Source: Siderastrea siderea
Lineage: Eukaryota; Cnidaria; Anthozoa; Scleractinia; Rhizangiidae
Reading direction: 5' to 3'
Length of the DNA: 64,000 nt
Assembly (NCBI GenBank): GCA_964030785.1
Contig: OZ034974.1
Coordinates: forward strand, 48,928,355 to 48,992,354
The notes under the pieces are model-generated. The model searched no databases. It saw only the letters and a program-made list of their open reading frames with translations, and had not been told where the DNA came from. A program made the translations under genes and the position numbers. Positions 11,501 through 20,672 of this stretch are shown piece by piece (positions within the stretch are counted from its first letter, which is position 1; every line of letters starts with the position of its first letter).

Positions 11501-14362
11501 CTAGAGCAAGAATTAGGGTATTTGAACAGAACAGGAAATGCAAATCACTGCTGAAATTACTCAGAATTCAGGCAAGATTCTTCTGTTTTTCATGAACAAA
11601 TCTTGGCCGATCCAGGGCCCATATTTTGTGGCGAATGTTTCTCATGTTAGTCGTAAATTATGAGGTAATTTCTCAATCAAATAGGCGGCGAGTTAATGTA
11701 GAATAGCCGGCGAGTTTCGCCGACTGCCGGCCTTTATTGAAAACCATCCTTGAGCCTAAAATTTCAAAGGGAATTTGGGCCTCTTAGAATGCATTTCCTG
11801 CATTCTAGAGCAAGAATTAGGGTATTTGAACAGAACAGGAAATGCAAAACACCGCTGTAATTACTCAGAATTTAGGCAAGATTCTTCTGTTTTTCATGAA
11901 CAAATCTTGGCCGATCCAGGGCCCATATTTTGTGGCAAATGTTTCTCATGTTAGTCGTAAATTATGAGGTAATTTCTCAATCAAATAGGCGGCAAGTTAA
12001 TGTAGAATAGCCGGCGAGTTTCGCCAACTGCCAGCCCTTATTGAAAACCCTGCTTGAGCCTAAAATTTCAAAGGGAAAATGTTCCAAAAGTTGGAGGGAT
12101 GGTAAGTCAAGTCTCATATAGGAGGGGGGCTCAATTTTATGCCTTCAGTGTGCAGATCTTTCCAAGACCTTTTGGTTGTGCCAATTCCACACAAATTGAC
12201 CAAATATTGAGCACATAATTGCATCTTGTGCCATATGGCACTCTTGACCATTAAAGAGTGAAAACAGGTGGCAATAAATCCTTACCTGTCGCCCAACATA
12301 CACAGGAATACCAATCACCATGGCAGGAAGTACCACCCCTGCTGCAAGAGCAATTCCTAGGGGTGCACCAATGAGTGTACCCATCTGCCACAGGATTTTC
12401 TTCTTACGACTCCAAGGCTTTTTTCCCCAAAAGGTGCAACCAGAAGGGCTAGAAATGATCAAAGGATTATCCTTTTAAATTAAAATGTTTTTTTTGTAAA
12501 TTAAGGATGTTGATACATTTGGTATCTTATGACAAGACAAAATGAACATAAATGGCTATATTTAGCACTAATAGTTTCTTTTGTTTATAAATGTAAAGAA
12601 GATCCTCGCAGTTATTAACACAACTTATGCAGTTGCGAAAAGAAAGCCTGAAAAAATCAGGCTTGCCGGGATCCCGGCAAGCCTGATTTTTTCAGGCTTT
12701 CTTTTCGCAACTGCATAAGTTGCGTTAATAACTGCGAGGATCTTCTTTACATTTATTTCTTCATTCCGCAGTTCAAATATATGAATTTCATATGTTCATA
12801 ATTTCAGTTTCTTTCTTTGTTTGGATTTATAATAGGAATGTGTCACTGCAAGATGCCAATACATGGCCTGGGGACATCTATTAATGGACAAAAGAGACAG
12901 ACTTCTTTGCTCCCATGCTGTGTTATTCTGTCAAGTGCCTGAGCAGAGGTTTCATTAAAAGGTTGCAACTGACAGATTTTGTCATTTGTTTGTCACAATT
13001 TGAACACAGGCAGCTGCGCACTTTGCCTTTCTTCCAAATAAAATTCATACGAAAAGCTGCCCAGGCCTACTTTTAAAGATTTACTTTAAAAGGTTATGAA
13101 ACCAGAAAATAGCAAACTGATAAAATACAGCTAAATGCACATCCATTTGGACCATAAATGGTTAAACTATGAAAACATTAGCTTTCCAATTATTTTGAGC
13201 AAGCAAACTGACCAATAGAAATTATTTACCTACCCTCACCTACATTGTCTAACCACATAAATTCAAGTCTATAGTAGAGTTTGATTCAATACATTGCAGC
13301 ATTTGTGTAAAACAACTTTACTAACTACCCCCATTTGCTTGAAATAAAAGGTTGTCTAAGAGATTCAAATATCTTAGGTTCCCAATCCTGAAATGGAGCT
13401 TGGTGACATCTCTCAAAAGGACCCACTGAATTCTAATAAGCCAATAATTTTCTCAAAAAACCCTGATACAGCACATTATTCCACCATACAATGACGACAG
13501 AACTTATTTCTTCACTAAAGCAGTTTTAAGGATTCCCCAGCTCCTTGACTTACCTTAAGTAATGCAAATCTGAAATTTCCTTCATGCAAAGCCAACAAAA
13601 CTCTGCACCACACACTGCGCAAGTCATATGGTTACAAGACCCATCGTCCATCTTGATAATAAATGCACCGCATCGCGGGCACGGTTTCATGTCATCTGAT
13701 CCGTTTGAATTGCGGCCCTCAGATCCAGGAATTGACTTAATGTGAGTGGCACGCCGCATTCTTGCAGAATCGCAGGTTAAGTTAGGATGCCAGATTTGTT
13801 TGCAATGGTAACAAAACTCAGTGTTGCAACCAGGTCGTTCACATTGCAGTTTTGGACAACTCGCACACCCTGATGCAATAACAGCAAACCCGCAATCTGG
13901 GGCGGGACACCAACGGCAATCAGGGTCTGCAACTAGTGTTCTGCGCAAAGTAAATTCATCATATTTGGCCATCAGTGCATCATCGTTCAAAATAACTTTG
14001 ATGTCATTGGGATGAAATCGTTCTGAACATTCAGGACAAGTTAAATTGACCCTTGATTCATTAATCTCGATTGTCATGTATTGTCTCAAGCACTCAAAAC
14101 AGGACCTGTGTTCACAAGTTGAGATTTCAGGAAATAGAGATTTCGATCTCATAGCATAGCATACTGGGCACACTGCTAGTGAGTCAGTGCTGCTTTTACG
14201 TGTAAACTTGTCAGATGAGTTCTCCCCCTTGTAGCTTTTCGAACGCCCAAAAATTCTTCTAAGAGAGAATCGTCGATCGTCATTGCGATTATGTTTCGAT
14301 GAAGATTCCTCCGAGATCGTACCCTTTGTTCTTTCCTCTTTAACTCCTCTGTCTTTTGCCAT
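8566..14362 (-). CDS. RNF19: RNF19-like RBR E3 ubiquitin ligase, four coding exons
   Basis: Coding exons (minus strand) are 14362-13554, 12448-12286, 10582-10192 and 8906-8566. All junctions have GT..AG and keep phase, giving about 567 residues. Exon 1 holds the RBR module: RING1 (CPVC at residues 65-68 to CPEC near 109-112), the in-between-RING domain (CxxC...CYHC...C, about 133-198) and RING2 (CPRC at 228-231, then GSCNHMTC). Cys243 is in the position of the catalytic cysteine that accepts ubiquitin in RBR ligases. Exon 2 begins with [18 protein letters not shown] and a hydrophobic segment, and exon 3 continues with [12 protein letters not shown] and a second hydrophobic segment, matching the two membrane spans of RNF19A/B. 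The C-terminal tail (Ser-rich, exon 4) is shorter than in the human proteins (732-838 residues), so the length fits a short-tailed invertebrate form. The role by family is ER-membrane E2-dependent ubiquitination. Confidence 0.93.
8959..9200. mobile_element. short element with TTAA ends, copy 1 (RNF19 intron 3)
   Basis: It begins TTAAAGGAGCTA and ends TAGTTCCTTTAA, inverted copies with one mismatch, with TTAA at both edges. A second, nearly identical but left-truncated copy lies at 45129-45345, which confirms that this is an interspersed repeat. TTAA target sites are typical of piggyBac and Kolobok elements. At 242 bp it can only be non-autonomous. Confidence 0.7.
9204..9510 (+). repeat. SINE-like interspersed repeat fragment
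   Basis: It contains GTTCGAGTCCC at about 9290-9300, which resembles a tRNA B box. A body follows with GTATAAATGGGTACCGG and GGGGGTAACCCTGGGATAG, phrases I recall as part of a widespread cnidarian SINE. No complete tRNA-like head (A box and cloverleaf) can be built, so it is not called as a tRNA gene. It lies in RNF19 intron 3. Confidence 0.4.
11341..12053. mobile_element. inverted-repeat element enlarged by a 304-bp tandem duplication (RNF19 intron 2)
   Basis: The ends are GCAGGGTTTTCAATAAG and its exact inverse. TTGA flanks both sides (11337-11340 and 12054-12057), a probable 4-bp target duplication. Two direct copies of a 304-bp unit lie at 11468-11771 and 11772-12076, differing at only a few positions. 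Each unit includes the element's right terminus and about 23 bp of the flank (TTGAGCCTAAAATTTCAAAG), so the duplication happened after insertion. Without it the element would be about 409 bp. Confidence 0.75.
12587..12756. mobile_element. near-perfect 170-bp palindrome (RNF19 intron 1)
   Basis: The two 85-bp arms, ATAAATGTAAAGAAGATCC... and the inverse, match with one visible mismatch around a centre at GGGATCCC (12668-12675), with no loop. Each arm contains AAAGCCTGAAAAAATCAGGC, itself an inner palindrome. TA dinucleotides sit at the outer edges. It reads as a young hairpin MITE in the intron between coding exons 1 and 2. Confidence 0.75.
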
Positions 14363-14375
14363 GTTGAATTAAAAT

Positions 14376-15010
14376 CCTGCCAATAACACAAATATGCAAA
14401 CCAGATTAAGATTCGATCGAGGCGTGCACGTCTATTTTGTGGGATTAGCTTTAAGAACACACTCACAACACTTGAAGACCAGCATATATTGCTTATACAA
14501 GGAAATCGATTGGCAAAGAGCAATGACAAGCAATATTGGGCAGATATATGATCAATACACGAACGCATAAAACACGAAATCACCTTTCTATGGTGCAAGT
14601 GTTTTGAACCTTTTTGTGTGATCTGCCAATTAAACTGTCGAATTCATCTTTTCTCCTTTTTTGCGTACAAGAAATTTTGTGTAAGAGGTAAATCCAAACC
14701 ACAAATCTTTCACTAAAAATCTCTCGGAAAGAAGACAATGCAATAGTTTACATTCGCGCTTCCAAATTTTCTTGAAACTTCCGTTCGCGACAGACGTGTA
14801 ATCACAACAAAAATCTACATGCACGTCTCCGAGTTTGACAAACACTCATGCAACCCGTCTTGTTTTGAGATTATCGCACATAAAAACTAAAGATTACGGC
14901 GTAAAAAAAGTATTCACAAAAAACGCTGACTTACCTTTCTGTGCCTGTGTAGTAGATATGCAATTCCTTTTTTCCAAATTTAGATAACTATGTCAAACAT
15001 TCCACTTCTG
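14376..15010 (-). promoter_or_regulatory. RNF19 5' UTR intron, leader exon and presumed promoter
   Basis: Upstream of the RNF19 ATG there is a good acceptor (TTTGTGTTATTGGCAG, exon resuming at 14376) and a strong donor (CAGAAAG/GTAAGTC, exon ending at 14935). This suggests a non-coding first exon from about 14935 to about 15000 and a 558-bp leader intron (14377-14934). The transcription start itself is not visible, and I see no TATA box. Frames inside this stretch have no recognisable product. Confidence 0.5.
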
Positions 15011-15669
15011 CAACGCCTAAACTGACCTCGAGTATTAGGGGCGATTTTTGGCGACGAATTCAGTTTGTATTTTAATTAAAATTCTTTTAGCTACAGAAAC
15101 GTTAAGGTTGTGTTCTCGGATAGTTCGCTTATGTAATCACATAGACGGAAAGCGTTCTCTCGAACTGCATTTCCCTTTAAAACCAGCCGAACTATATTTG
15201 AATTTCTACTTGGACCTAGCACACCTACAGAAAAGTCTAGTAGATTCCAGTCGAGCAAAACTAGGTCCCAAGGCGTATCTATTAGACTGGCCGCTAACCA
15301 GATAATCTCCTGCGGCAGCTAGTAAACCCGACGAAATTTAAGTGAGGAAACGGAACAAAATGGTAGAAGATTTCACATACAAATATCGGCAAACTAAACG
15401 GTTTTCCTTTGAGATCTTTCTCGACACAACTTCGATTGTTTTGCTTCAGGTCATGTGACAACTCAAGAGCCGTCAAGCTTGACGTCACGTATTTATCAGC
15501 CTCGTTTTCAAGAGAGAGGAATCTGGAAACAAGGATGTACTTTTACTTTGTCCTTCTCTCTTGGAGCACGCGATTTGAAACTTTGTTATTGTCAGTTCAT
15601 TTGTAGTCCGTGATCAATACTTAGTTTAAACAAGCAATTTCATGTATGTTGAGTTAACGACTCACTTTC
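15011..15669. promoter_or_regulatory. shared upstream region between RNF19 and the PRKCSH-like gene
   Basis: This stretch separates two divergently transcribed genes, so it should contain the promoter of the plus-strand gene and possibly control elements of both. I see no TATA box or other motif I can defend, and no coding sequence. Confidence 0.35.
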
Positions 15670-17555
15670 ATGAAATTCAGCAGATCAAGGAAATTTTACA
15701 TTTTATTCAGTTTTGGCTTTGTGCTAATTCTGTTCTTCTTCTCCCACTGGAGAACGTTCAAGATCCTTGATCAAGATAATGAAAAACAATCCCTGTTCAT
15801 TCAAGAGATGAACCTGCGAAAAAGGGAAAGTGGAAATGACGAAAAGACAAGAGAGGACAAATGTAGATCGGAAAATGGCGTGCAAATATCTGGTCATTGC
15901 ATGAATAAAGGTGATTTAAAATTAAAAATGTGGTTTAATTTATCTCAACTGTAAACAATCTAATTCATGCAAATTTTAGAGGTGGTCACGTGAATCTTAG
16001 TAAAGACAAGAGTAGGTGTTATGTTCTACTACAAACAGTTACTGATAACAAGCTGATTATTAACTGGACCTTTTATTTGCAGGTGTTTTAGGAGTCGCAC
16101 CATCTGAGATGACAAATTATCAACCCAACCAAATGGGTCTCTTTGCCTGCTTCAATGGAGAACTGAGTATAACCTGGAGTTCAGTAAATGATGATTATTG
16201 TGATTGTAAGGACGGCAGTGATGAACCAGGAACAGGGGCATGTCCAAACACAAGGTGAGACTCCACCCTGGGGGTTTCTGGTACCCCGGGGGGGACTCCC
16301 ATATGAAAGTGACAGGGATGCTCGTCGGAAAATTAGAATTAACACCCTAAAGGAGACCAATCTGGGCGTGGCTCCGGCTTTATTTAACCCCTAAGGGAGA
16401 CCATGCAAAAACAGACAACTAAATAAGAGCTATAGAGATGTTAATTGCGCTAAAGATGTTGCAATCGAATGCTGTCTTCTATGAGTAAATTTTAACAACG
16501 GCGATTTCTGTGCTGCTCTTGACCACTAACACAGTATAATATAGATATTTCTTCACACACAACCCTAAGCAATACCTGTGTGGGTAAAAATATTGGCTTT
16601 CCGTCCTCAACACCCTAAGTGAGACCAAAATCTGCAATTTACAACCCTAAGCGAGACGATGAGCATCCCCGTCACTTTCATATGGGAGTCCCCCCCCCCC
16701 GGGTCTGGTACTCCCTTTATATAGCCCCAAGGGGTATGGTTATTGATCTGTTATGATTGGTTCCCTTCTACAAAGATATATAGTAAATAAATCCCTCCTG
16801 GCAGCTGGTATATTGGAGCATAATGCCTGAGGCTGAAAGATTGTCCGAAAAACTAACAGTGTGAAATTTAAGGACAAAAGTGTGAAATTTTAAGGACGTA
16901 ATCTTTTGGCCAATAGCATTATCCTCTGATATACCAGTACGGGGTTCATTCATTTTCCCTCTAATAAATTTTCATAATCCACTTGTGCTGAAGAAGAAAG
17001 ATTGTAGTGTGATTATGGATGTTTTGGCTGTCACTGGCTTCAGCTAAATGATTTTTTCTTCCATGAAAAATTGAAAAGTTTGACCTGCAATTGTCTTGTT
17101 TGTTTTGTTGTGGTCAAAATAAAATTGGATGAGGGATATCAAAATATCGGCAATCCCTGCCATCCGAATTTGTGCCACGTGATGTGTTTCTATGTGTGAC
17201 CGTGCTCCAAAATTAATCAGTGGGTTATATTAGGAGCCCATGGGCTCCTGGTTATCTTAGTGGACTCCTGGTTACAATGGTTCATATCCTATTGGTCGAG
17301 ACTTCCAAGATGAAGCTTTAAAATGTTGCATTCCATGGTCAGATTTCATCCAGTACTATCCTTGCTTATACTAGTTGTTTTCTTAGATTTTACTGTTTAG
17401 GTCAACAACAGTATTTGCCTTCTTCTCGCATTAATGATGGGATATGTGACTGTTGCGATGGTTCAGACGAGTGGAAAAAACAAGCAGTGAGGGAAGATGT
17501 GTTACAGAAGCACAACTTCAATGTGAAGTACGCACCATGTGGAAACGTCTGTTAG
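15670..17555 (+). CDS. membrane-anchored PRKCSH-like (glucosidase II beta N-terminal domain) protein, three coding exons
   Basis: Exons are 15670-15910, 16083-16254 and 17387-17555, joined in phase with GT..AG introns to about 193 residues. Residues 1-8 are basic. Residues 9-26 (FYILFSFGFVLILFFFSH) form one hydrophobic segment, which reads as a signal anchor of a type II membrane protein. After a charged stalk comes a cysteine-rich domain with two LDL-receptor-A-like calcium modules: DDYCDCKDGSDEPGTGAC in exon 2 and INDGICDCCDGSDE in exon 3, ending CGNVC. This is the N-terminal domain of the glucosidase II beta subunit (PRKCSH), which in that protein binds the catalytic alpha subunit. The mannose-receptor-homology domain and ER retention signal of true PRKCSH are absent, since a stop follows the last cysteine directly. 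An ER or Golgi luminal role is inferred, not shown. Confidence 0.85.
16285..16703. mobile_element. hAT-like MITE with 8-bp target duplication (intron 2 of the PRKCSH-like gene)
   Basis: The ends CCCGGGGGGGACTCCC and CATATGAAAGTGAC are mirrored at the right side over about 40 bp, differing mainly in the length of a G/C run. TCTGGTAC occurs directly outside both ends (16277-16284 and 16704-16711). The interior carries repeated ACCCTAAGnGAGACCA-type phrases. An 8-bp duplication is characteristic of hAT elements. Confidence 0.75.
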
Positions 17556-18375
17556 AAACTCTCACCTTTTTTCTAAGTTAGTTAAGCAACAGGGGAAAAC
17601 ACAAGAACCAGGTTTTGGTTGAGAGCTGTAAAATTTCAGTTCTGGACAGAAGGAATCAAAGGAAAACTTGAGCCTTGTATACACCTAGATTAAGTATCTG
17701 GTGAACGCTTTTCATTTCCACATATTTATTATATATTTGATAAGTAATGTGTGAACTTCAAGTTTATTTACAAGGCAGCCATGTGGGAAGAAGAGAAACT
17801 GGTATGTGTTATGAACAGCCAATAGGGTACACTCCCAAAGCAAAAGAAAAAGAACAAGCAAACTCAAGGATGACAACAAACACAACTCACTCGCAGCTGA
17901 GTGGTAATGGTGCTTCTCAGAACCTACTAAAATCAGACTTCAGTCATGGCAAACCATCCAAAGATTGGCATGCACAAGGAGACAGGTCTCAGGGCCTCAT
18001 CCCTGGAACAATTCGCTTTGTGTGTACTATTCATTTATGCCAAAAAATCCAGTTACAGGTAAAACAAAAGTTTGGTCACTGTCACAGGGATGTCTGTGAT
18101 GTGTCTCATAAATTCAAAGTCCCCTCAAGTTGTTTACGTGGGGGTTGTCCCCACATGCATACTGTTCCCCCGGCGTTGGCCAGACAAGTTGAGATCAAAT
18201 CCATCTCTGCAACCTGTCCTGGCATGTGTTCCAAAAAGCCCCAGTAGTCACAAGGGACTCATCCCTCCAGCAAGTACTTCCACATGTGCCAGCCTTTATG
18301 AACTCCACTCAGCAAAATAGTTTGACACACTGAGCACGTACTCTCTTAGTCAAATAAATTATATTGAAACACATC
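17556..18375 (+). other. probable 3' UTR of the PRKCSH-like gene
   Basis: No introns or domains are recognisable after the stop codon at 17555. The first good polyadenylation hexamer, AATAAA, is at 18353-18358. The 166-codon frame at 17747-18247 has no recognisable domain and I treat it as chance within the untranslated region. Confidence 0.4.
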
Positions 18376-18614
18376 GCTTGTTATTTGTTGAGTCACCAAT
18401 GAGCACCTACCCTTGAAAGAACCCTGGTTACATCCAGCAGGTTTATCACTAAGCATAACGTGCAAGAAGGTTGCTTTGCTCAAGGTTCTAAAGAGAGTCT
18501 ATAGCAAGTGGCAAAGCAGTCTCTCACCAGCTAGCAACCTCCTTAACTCACTGTATGGTTGCTTGTGTGAAATACTTGATTGAAGCTAAAATGGGGCCAT
18601 GTTTGCAGAATAAG

Positions 18615-18884
18615 TAGCCTGAGAAAACAGCCAACGTTTCACAAGGTCGCCCCTTGCAAACGACATCTGAGTAATGAGCCCAGAAATTCCATACTGATGA
18701 CGCATCACTTCCCAGATCTAGGAAGTGCTTCGTGCTTCTGATTGGTTCCAACCAATCAGAAGCACTACCTAGATCCGGGTAGCGACGCGTCATCAGTATG
18801 CAATTTCTGCACTCATTACTCAGACGTCGTTTTGCGAGGGCTCAAGTGGTGACCTCACAAGACATCGGCTGTTTTCTCAGGCTA
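18615..18884. mobile_element. foldback MITE with 9-bp target duplication
   Basis: The termini are TAGCCTGAGAAAACAGCC and its inverse GGCTGTTTTCTCAGGCTA. Inverted similarity continues along almost the whole 270 bp to a centre at GATTGGTTCCAACCAATC. The exact 9-mer CAGAATAAG flanks both ends (18606-18614 and 18885-18893). A 9-bp duplication points to a Mutator-like (MULE) element. The terminus is one I recall as abundant in coral genomes. Confidence 0.85.
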
Positions 18885-18893
18885 CAGAATAAG

Positions 18894-19688
18894 ATGTTAC
18901 ACTCCTTACGATACATTCCCAATGAGGTTGTTTAGTCCAGTGAACTCAATGCATTTGGGGTATTTCCTTGGGGGTTATACGTATCCTGCAAACAAGGTTG
19001 TCTGTGTCGTGTTAATTTGCATCTCTGTTAAGGCTAAAAAGTCCTACTCAAATTTTCATATCTCACATTTGCATTTAGTTTGCTTTGCTGCCATTGAACC
19101 ATCCTTTTTGCTTGTTGAAATATGGCTGGAAACGAAACTAAACTATATTACACTCAGACAACTGTGAGCTCCTAGAAGAGGGGCCAATGATACTGACCAC
19201 AAAATGTCAACCCCGTCCCCAGGGCATTCTCCTCGTTGAAAATGGCACATCGGAGAAACCCCTGGCCAAGGCTGCCAAAATGGCTCCAAAAATTTGTTAG
19301 AATTTTGTCATGTAAACAATGAAATGTCATTTAGTTTAACAGTTTCAGATTGCAGAAAACAAACAGGGCCACCAGATGCTGCAAACAACCTCCAAAAAAG
19401 CCATTTCATCATGTGTCACGTGACAAAATACTCCACGATTCTTGGAGTATTTCAGCAGCCTCTCCAATTCACCATTGTGAAGGCTCTGGGGACCCAGTTG
19501 ACAAAATGTCTGCAAGACAAGGCAATACCTGGACTTGAAAATGCCTACAACCCAAAATAAAGGTGTTTGTAAGTTGCACACATTACATGTAAACTGAAGA
19601 CAACTGGTTCCCTGATTACCACATTTTTGCTGTTCATCAGTAATCACAGATGGTAGAGTTCTTGTTTTTGCCTTTGTAGCTTGTAGTT
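18894..19688. other. intergenic, nothing identified
   Basis: Open frames here are short, overlap on both strands and show no domain. I see no RNA gene. Confidence 0.5.
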
Positions 19689-20156
19689 GAAGGGCCCGGT
19701 GGAAGAAGGGCGTAAGTGACGATTTGAGGTTAAAATCGAAATTGCTCCTATTTAGCTGAACATTGGCACACAGGCTGGTTTTCATGTGAGGAACGCCGTT
19801 GCGCACTTTTTTCTTGACCCGAGATCTAAAATTTGAAGAATTAGCGTATTACTTTTGCTTAAAACTGACACAAAGAAAACAACAGGACCGCGGATTCTAG
19901 GTTGAATTCCTTTGTTTTAGTTCAGGCAGAGAACAAAAGAAATCTTTCACGCATCACTTGAGTGAGTTCAGTTCAACAACACTTTTCACGCAAAAGTAAT
20001 ACGCTAATTCAAATTTTAGATCTCAGGTCAAGAAATAAGTGCGCAACAGCGTTCCTCACATGAAAACCAGCCTGTGTGCCAATGTTCAGCTAAATAGGAG
20101 CAATTTCAATTTTAACCACAAATCGTCACTTACGCCCTTTTTCCACCGGGCCCTTC
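19689..20156. mobile_element. 468-bp foldback element
   Basis: The ends GAAGGGCCCGGTGGAA and TTCCACCGGGCCCTTC are exact inverses. The arms continue inward for about 150 bp each (for example AAAACCAGCCTGTGTGCC on one arm and its complement on the other), leaving about 110 bp of unpaired centre. AGTT stands next to both ends and may be a short target duplication. There is no coding capacity. Confidence 0.7.
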
Positions 20157-20299
20157 AGTTGGTGTCACAACGTCAAAACATCCCGAAAAGGGAAACACTT
20201 CACCTCTTGTAGAGTGGTTGCCACCCACAACAAATGAATAAAGGGGTTAAGTTCTAAAGAAAGTGTAGAGCTGCATTAGTGGGGAATTGAAACACAAAA

Positions 20300-20530
20300 A
20301 ATTGCATTTATCAACTGAAATGATATGGTGAATTGGCCACCATAATGAAATTCAAAAGCCGATGTTTCCCTTTGATGTTAGCCCTTTCTTAGAGCATTAG
20401 CCCCTTTGTAATGTTTCGTTTTGGACGTTAGCCCTTCACTCCGCTGAAGGACTAACACGTGAAACGTCAGCTTTTGAATTTCTATACAATGGCAAATTCA
20501 CCTTATCAACTAAGTTGATAAATCCTAAGT
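20300..20530. mobile_element. palindromic repeat family with GAAGGGCTAAC core, copy 1
   Basis: The arms carry TTATCAACT...GGTGAATTGGCCACCAT...GAAATTCAAAAGC and their inverted counterparts, around a centre with CGTTAGCCCTTCACTCC and its near-complement. A second member of the same family is at 24871-25064. This copy is diverged and lies about 140 bp beyond the RPL19 stop codon. Confidence 0.65.
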
Positions 20531-20672
20531 TTTGTACCATCCAGAAGCTAAGGAAACAGGGAGTGTTCACTGTTTTGGTGAGAAAAAAAAATCTTTACAC
20601 AGTTCTCAAATGAAACCACACATTGCCCTCACAAAATTAGTTTTATTCAAACACGCATTGCAGAAGGTTTAT

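Noticed and set aside
17747..18247. 166-codon plus-strand frame after the PRKCSH-like gene
   Set aside because: No recognised domain, and an overlapping shorter frame exists. Its position before an AATAAA fits a 3' UTR.
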